10,896 bases of DNA, from contig JALOCD010000126.1 of NCBI GenBank assembly GCA_023228025.1, forward strand, positions 1 to 10,896, read 5' to 3'. The DNA comes from Prolixibacteraceae bacterium (GTDB lineage Bacteria; Bacteroidota; Bacteroidia; Bacteroidales; Prolixibacteraceae). Position numbers and translations under genes: made by a program. Below are positions 7,860-10,896 of this stretch, piece by piece. Positions within the stretch are counted from its first letter, which is position 1; the number at the start of each line of letters is the position of its first letter. Under the pieces are notes generated by a model. It worked only from the letters and a program-made list of their open reading frames with translations, did not search any database and was not told the DNA's origin.

Positions 7860-9353
7860 CTAACCTTCCGCCGCCCAGGCAACAGCCGCCCTCACAGCCC
7901 TGTGCCACCCTTTTATCAGGGCGGTAGTTTCGTTGATTGGAATTCCCGGGGAGAAAGTACGATCGAGTTGCCATTGCTGGCTGATATCGTGAATGTCGGA
8001 CCAGTAACCCACAGCCAGACCGGCAAGATAGGCAGCGCCAAGGGCCGTAGTTTCTGTAATCTTAGGCCGGACCACGTCTGTCTGCAACAGGTCGGCCTGA
8101 AATTGAAGCAGAGAATTGTTCACTGTAGCGCCGCCATCCACCCTAAGCTCACGAATCGTCACTCCCGAGTCTTTTTGCATCGCCAGCAGCACATCATAAG
8201 TTTGATAGGCAATACTGTCCACCGCGGCGCGGGCAATGTGGGCATCCGTCGATCCACGTGTAATCCCCGTTAGGGTACCTCTTGCATGCTGGTCCCAATA
8301 AGGGGCCCCCAATCCGGCAAAAGCTGGAACGAAATAGACCCCCTCACTATCTTTTACTTTTGCTGCCAGTTGTTCAACATCATTGGATTGAATGATTACC
8401 CCAAGGCTATCCCGAAGCCATTGCACCACCGCCCCTCCAATAAAAATGCTTCCTTCGAGTGCATAGGTTACATCATTCCCTATCTTCCAGGCTACTGTGG
8501 TAAGGAGTTGGCTCTTCGATTCAATGGGCTTTGGGCCGATGTTCATCATCATGAAACAGCCTGTCCCATAGGTGTTTTTAACCATTCCCGGCACAATGCA
8601 CATCTGCCCGAAAAGGGCAGCCTGCTGATCGCCAGCGATACCCGATATTGGGATTGGCGAGGGAAACGGGTCCACAGTTTTGCCATAAACTTCGCTTGAA
8701 GATCGTACTTCGGGAAGCATGGAGGCAGGGATATCGAAAAAATCGAGTAGTTCGGTATCCCATTGAAGGGTGTGAATGTTGAACAGCATCGTCCGGGAAG
8801 CATTGGAAACATCCGTGACATGGAGTTTTCCCCGTGTAAGCTTCCAGATCAACCAACTGTCGATGGTGCCAAAAGCCAGTCTGCCTTTGACCGCCAGTTT
8901 TCGCGCCCCTTCCACATTGTCCAGTATCCACTTTATTTTGGTGGCCGAGAAATAGGCATCGGGGATTAATCCAGTTTTGTTCAGGATCATCTGGCCATGT
9001 CCCTCCTTCTTCATCTGGTCGCAGAAATCGGCTGTCCGCCGGTCCTGCCAGACAATCGCGTTGCAAACAGGACGGCCAGTTTTTCTATCCCAGACAACAG
9101 ACGTCTCCCTTTGATTGGTAATCCCAATGCCAACAATCTGGTGGACGCCAACCCCGGCCCTGAAGATTGCTTCCATGCCAACAGCAGCCTGGGTCGACCA
9201 GATCTCATCGGGATCGTGCTCAACCCAACCCGGTTTTGGATAGATTTGTGTAAATTCTTTTTGTGCAGTTGCAACCGGCAACCCATCGTGGTCAAAAACA
9301 ATCGCACGCGAACTGGTTGTGCCCTGATCGAATGCAAGGATGTATTTCTTCAT
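7860..9353 (-). CDS. glpK: Glycerol kinase
   Basis: Cytoplasmic ATP:glycerol 3-phosphotransferase of the FGGY family; it traps glycerol as sn-glycerol 3-phosphate. It has 497 aa, full length for the family (E. coli 502). Visible signatures: AFDQGTTSSRAIVFDHDG (phosphate loop, residues 7-24), GWVEHDPDEIW (42-52), GITNQRETS with glycerol contacts R82 and E83, DAYFS with Y134, GIAGDQQAALFGQ with catalytic base D242, NTYGTGCFM (260-268), FAGLGAPYWD (345-354), and VDGGATVNNSLLQFQ near 405-419 (adenine side). The loop that binds fructose 1,6-bisphosphate in E. coli (GGKGGTR before IPIS) is replaced by a proline-rich stretch, with P233 at the place of R236, so that allosteric control is probably absent. 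The E. coli C-terminal EIIA-Glc contact segment is also not conserved. It precedes glpF. Confidence 0.97.
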   Translation of the reverse strand: MKKYILAFDQGTTSSRAIVFDHDGLPVATAQKEFTQIYPKPGWVEHDPDEIWSTQAAVGMEAIFRAGVGVHQIVGIGITNQRETSVVWDRKTGRPVCNAIVWQDRRTADFCDQMKKEGHGQMILNKTGLIPDAYFSATKIKWILDNVEGARKLAVKGRLAFGTIDSWLIWKLTRGKLHVTDVSNASRTMLFNIHTLQWDTELLDFFDIPASMLPEVRSSSEVYGKTVDPFPSPIPISGIAGDQQAALFGQMCIVPGMVKNTYGTGCFMMMNIGPKPIESKSQLLTTVAWKIGNDVTYALEGSIFIGGAVVQWLRDSLGVIIQSNDVEQLAAKVKDSEGVYFVPAFAGLGAPYWDQHARGTLTGITRGSTDAHIARAAVDSIAYQTYDVLLAMQKDSGVTIRELRVDGGATVNNSLLQFQADLLQTDVVRPKITETTALGAAYLAGLAVGYWSDIHDISQQWQLDRTFSPGIPINETTALIKGWHRAVRAAVAWAAEG

Positions 9354-9373
9354 CGTTTGGTTTTATGATGCAG

Positions 9374-9400
9374 TGAATTGGACCAGGGAATTCCAATTCA
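9374..9400. promoter_or_regulatory. Inverted repeat upstream of glpK, candidate operator or 5' leader hairpin
   Basis: TGAATTGGA (9374-9382) and TCCAATTCA (9392-9400) are perfect 9-bp inverted arms around a 9-nt spacer that overlaps the small palindrome GGAATTCC (9387-9394). The site is 21-47 bp upstream of the glpK start on the minus strand. It could be a repressor operator or a leader stem-loop. No promoter motif could be placed with confidence nearby. Confidence 0.35.
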
Positions 9401-9504
9401 GCCAATCTTGTTGAATAGTTTTACAGAACAGTCTGCAAATTACAAATTTTTGGAGAAATGCAATAGGATGAAATTATTGAAAGATGTAAATCAAATTCCA
9501 ACAA

Positions 9505-9698
9505 ATATTTCGTCCCGTACGGGCAATATCATTAAGCTAACGATATTGAATTAGTAGCCCCTTGTGTCCTTTGTGTGGTACTTTGTGACACCTTCGTGGT
9601 TAATTTTTAAAATCTTACCACAAAGGTCGCAAAGGAAAACACGAAGGAAACTCAAAGGATTTCGTTAACTTAATGACATTGACCGTATGGACGTAATA
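9505..9698. repeat. Nested palindromic element of about 190 bp with outer inverted arms
   Basis: The 355-bp gap upstream of glpK (9354-9708) contains no gene I can support; most of its far half is this element. Outer arms at 9511-9543 (containing CCCGTACGGG and TCATTAAGCTAACGA) and 9662-9693 are reverse complements with about four substitutions and one indel; weaker pairing extends to about 9505/9698. Inside them sits copy B of the CCTTTGTG palindrome. The entire stretch could fold into one long hairpin. No ORF is carried, so it resembles a non-autonomous (MITE- or REP-like) element; that class assignment is inference. Confidence 0.7.
9558..9660. repeat. Dispersed palindromic repeat, copy B (CCTTTGTG family)
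   Basis: The left arm (about 9558-9602, including GTGTCCTTTGTGTGG) pairs imperfectly with the right arm (about 9615-9659, including ACCACAAAGG and AACTCAAAGG) around a TTTTTAAAATC loop. Arm words and loop match copy A at 5291-5400, notably TCCTTTGTG, GTGGT, TTTTTAA and ACCACAAAG. It lies downstream of the minus-strand helicase-tail gene, in position to end its transcript. Confidence 0.75.
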
Positions 9699-9708
9699 TC
9701 GGTAGGGA

Positions 9709-10896
9709 TTAATTGTTAACCTCGAGGTGTTTCAGAACAAAACGTATCTCCGAATAGCTGTATGCATCACCCAATTTAGCCTTTAAATCTGTGAGCTGTC
9801 TGAAATTGTTGAGTTCGATGCACTCCTCGATGGCTTTCACTTTTCGCTTGTCGACCAGTCGGTCGATGGCTATTTCGCCGCTCGCTACATAATTCAACAG
9901 ATGCGACTCGATGGTGGAAACGGCCATCTGCCTGCCCCGGGCAATCTCCGGAATGGTGAGTCCATTCTTGAAAAATTCATAACTAAGCTGCCTGGAATCC
10001 ATCCCCGCTTTTGCAGCCTCTTTTTCGGCTTCGGGTGGAACCTCCATCCCATGTTTTCCCCGGTAGGCAAGGATCATCTCCAGAATCTCCCTGCCAAACT
10101 GTTTCATCCTGACGCCCCCCATCCCCTTCACCTCTTTCAGCTCCTTTCCGGTTACGGGAAGGGTCTGCACGATCTCCAGCAGGGTTTTCTGGCCCAGAAT
10201 GCGGGCCACCTCCACTTGCATCAATTCAGCTTTTTCGGAACGCCATTTCTTGAGCTGGCTGTAAAAATCCGAATTGACCGAGAAATCGACTTTGCTCTCT
10301 GTTTTCTTGCGGCCCCGGAAGCTCTCTTCAACCTCGATGGCCGCCTTGGAACGGGTTTCGAGGTAGGATTTTGTGTCGAAACCGGATTTGCAGTGGTTCA
10401 GACAAACTTTCTTGATCCGTATCTCCTTGTTCAACTTATCGATGGCTTCATTGAAACTTTTGCGTACAGCCTTGTTGTCCGTCTCCACCGTGGCATCCGA
10501 CAAGGGTTGCTCCAGCAAAAGTTCGAGTTTAGAATAGAAAAATTTGGACGCCTTTCGGATGCGTTCCTGCAGCAGCTCATTCCCTTCCGGGTGATCTCCT
10601 GCCGCCAACAGCTGACGCACCTGGTTTTCGAAGCGGCCGGCGACTTCAATCATGTCGGTTTGTATCGGGGCAACCATCCCGCGCAGGACAAAATTAAGGG
10701 ATCCCAGCAACTGCGCGCTGTGTTCGTCCCACAACCGCAGAAGATATTGTATTTGTCGCAGGGCAGGTCTGAAATCCAACAACTCATTCAGCAATTGCTG
10801 AAGATACTCCTTGCGGGATTGCGCCAGTTCAGCCGGTCCGGGTTGGTTCTGCTCCACATCTTCACTAAATTGCACTACCGTGGAGTCGCTTTTGAC
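9709..10896 (-). CDS. C-terminal part of a large HRDC and helix-turn-helix protein, probably an ATP-dependent (PIF1-like) helicase; 5'-truncated by window edge
   Basis: The frame is open to the last base of the window (VKSDSTVVQFSED); the GTG at 10875 is internal, so the N-terminal part, expected to hold the motor domains, is missing. Counting from that GTG: residues 15-195 are a charged, helix-rich region of unknown role; about 201-272 match an HRDC nucleic-acid-binding domain (LGQKTLLEIVQTLP, then KELKEVKGMGGVRMKQFGREIL); about 295-350 match the helix-turn-helix domain (HTH_40) seen at helicase C-termini (FFKNGLTIPEIARGR, MAVSTIESHLLNYVASGEI). This HRDC plus HTH tail is typical of PIF1-like helicase proteins in Bacteroidota and also resembles RecQ-associated tails. 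Helicase activity is inferred, because no Walker motif is in view. It lies 355 bp upstream of glpK on the same strand, with a palindromic element between, so it is probably a separate transcription unit. Confidence 0.75.
   Translation of the reverse strand, partial: VKSDSTVVQFSEDVEQNQPGPAELAQSRKEYLQQLLNELLDFRPALRQIQYLLRLWDEHSAQLLGSLNFVLRGMVAPIQTDMIEVAGRFENQVRQLLAAGDHPEGNELLQERIRKASKFFYSKLELLLEQPLSDATVETDNKAVRKSFNEAIDKLNKEIRIKKVCLNHCKSGFDTKSYLETRSKAAIEVEESFRGRKKTESKVDFSVNSDFYSQLKKWRSEKAELMQVEVARILGQKTLLEIVQTLPVTGKELKEVKGMGGVRMKQFGREILEMILAYRGKHGMEVPPEAEKEAAKAGMDSRQLSYEFFKNGLTIPEIARGRQMAVSTIESHLLNYVASGEIAIDRLVDKRKVKAIEECIELNNFRQLTDLKAKLGDAYSYSEIRFVLKHLEVNN

Noticed and set aside
7794..8699. Plus-strand open frames of 159 and 137 codons opposite glpK
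   Set aside because: They are antisense to a fully conserved glycerol kinase, their translations show no recognisable domain, and they are explained as shadows of that gene.
10873..10875. GTG as the start of the HRDC/HTH protein
   Set aside because: The same frame continues without a stop to the window edge, and HRDC/HTH tails are normally preceded by a motor domain.

Overview
The window looks like a chromosomal segment of a Bacteroidota member, probably a free-living or environmental polysaccharide degrader; this assignment is inference. The signs are three exported exo-glycosidases side by side, starts without clear Shine-Dalgarno sequences, a helicase tail of the HRDC plus helix-turn-helix type common in Bacteroidota, and intergenic gaps filled with palindromic and 9-bp-periodic repeats. 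No phylogenetic marker gene is present, so the rank cannot be narrowed.

Layout: two convergent blocks meet near 6850-6990. The plus-strand block (1-6848) encodes a GH78 alpha-L-rhamnosidase cut off at its N-terminus by the window edge, with C-terminal accessory and PA14 domains; a Tat-exported GH38 alpha-mannosidase; and a Sec-exported GH29 alpha-L-fucosidase. Together they would trim terminal rhamnose, mannose and fucose from a complex heteroglycan in the periplasm or at the cell surface. No SusC/SusD pair, regulator or sugar-catabolic gene is visible, so this may be one flank of a larger polysaccharide-utilization locus. The gaps of about 220 bp between these genes are repeat-filled, so tight operon coupling is not obvious.

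The minus-strand block (6990-10896) encodes, in transcription order, the C-terminal part of a large HRDC/helix-turn-helix protein (N-terminus beyond the window edge), then glycerol kinase (glpK) and a glycerol facilitator of the aquaglyceroporin family (glpF). GlpF admits glycerol and GlpK traps it as glycerol 3-phosphate. A long imperfect hairpin built of 9-bp repeats lies between glpK and glpF.

The non-coding DNA is the most unusual part. It holds a 9-bp minisatellite (2495-2611), two copies of one dispersed palindromic family (5291-5400 and 9558-9660, the latter inside a larger nested palindrome at about 9505-9698), a perfect 27-bp-stem hairpin with an extra copy of one arm (6866-6969) at the convergent junction, and the glpK-glpF hairpin (7739-7855). 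No defence system, CRISPR array, transposase, tRNA or rRNA was seen, and I do not see an undescribed multi-gene system here.
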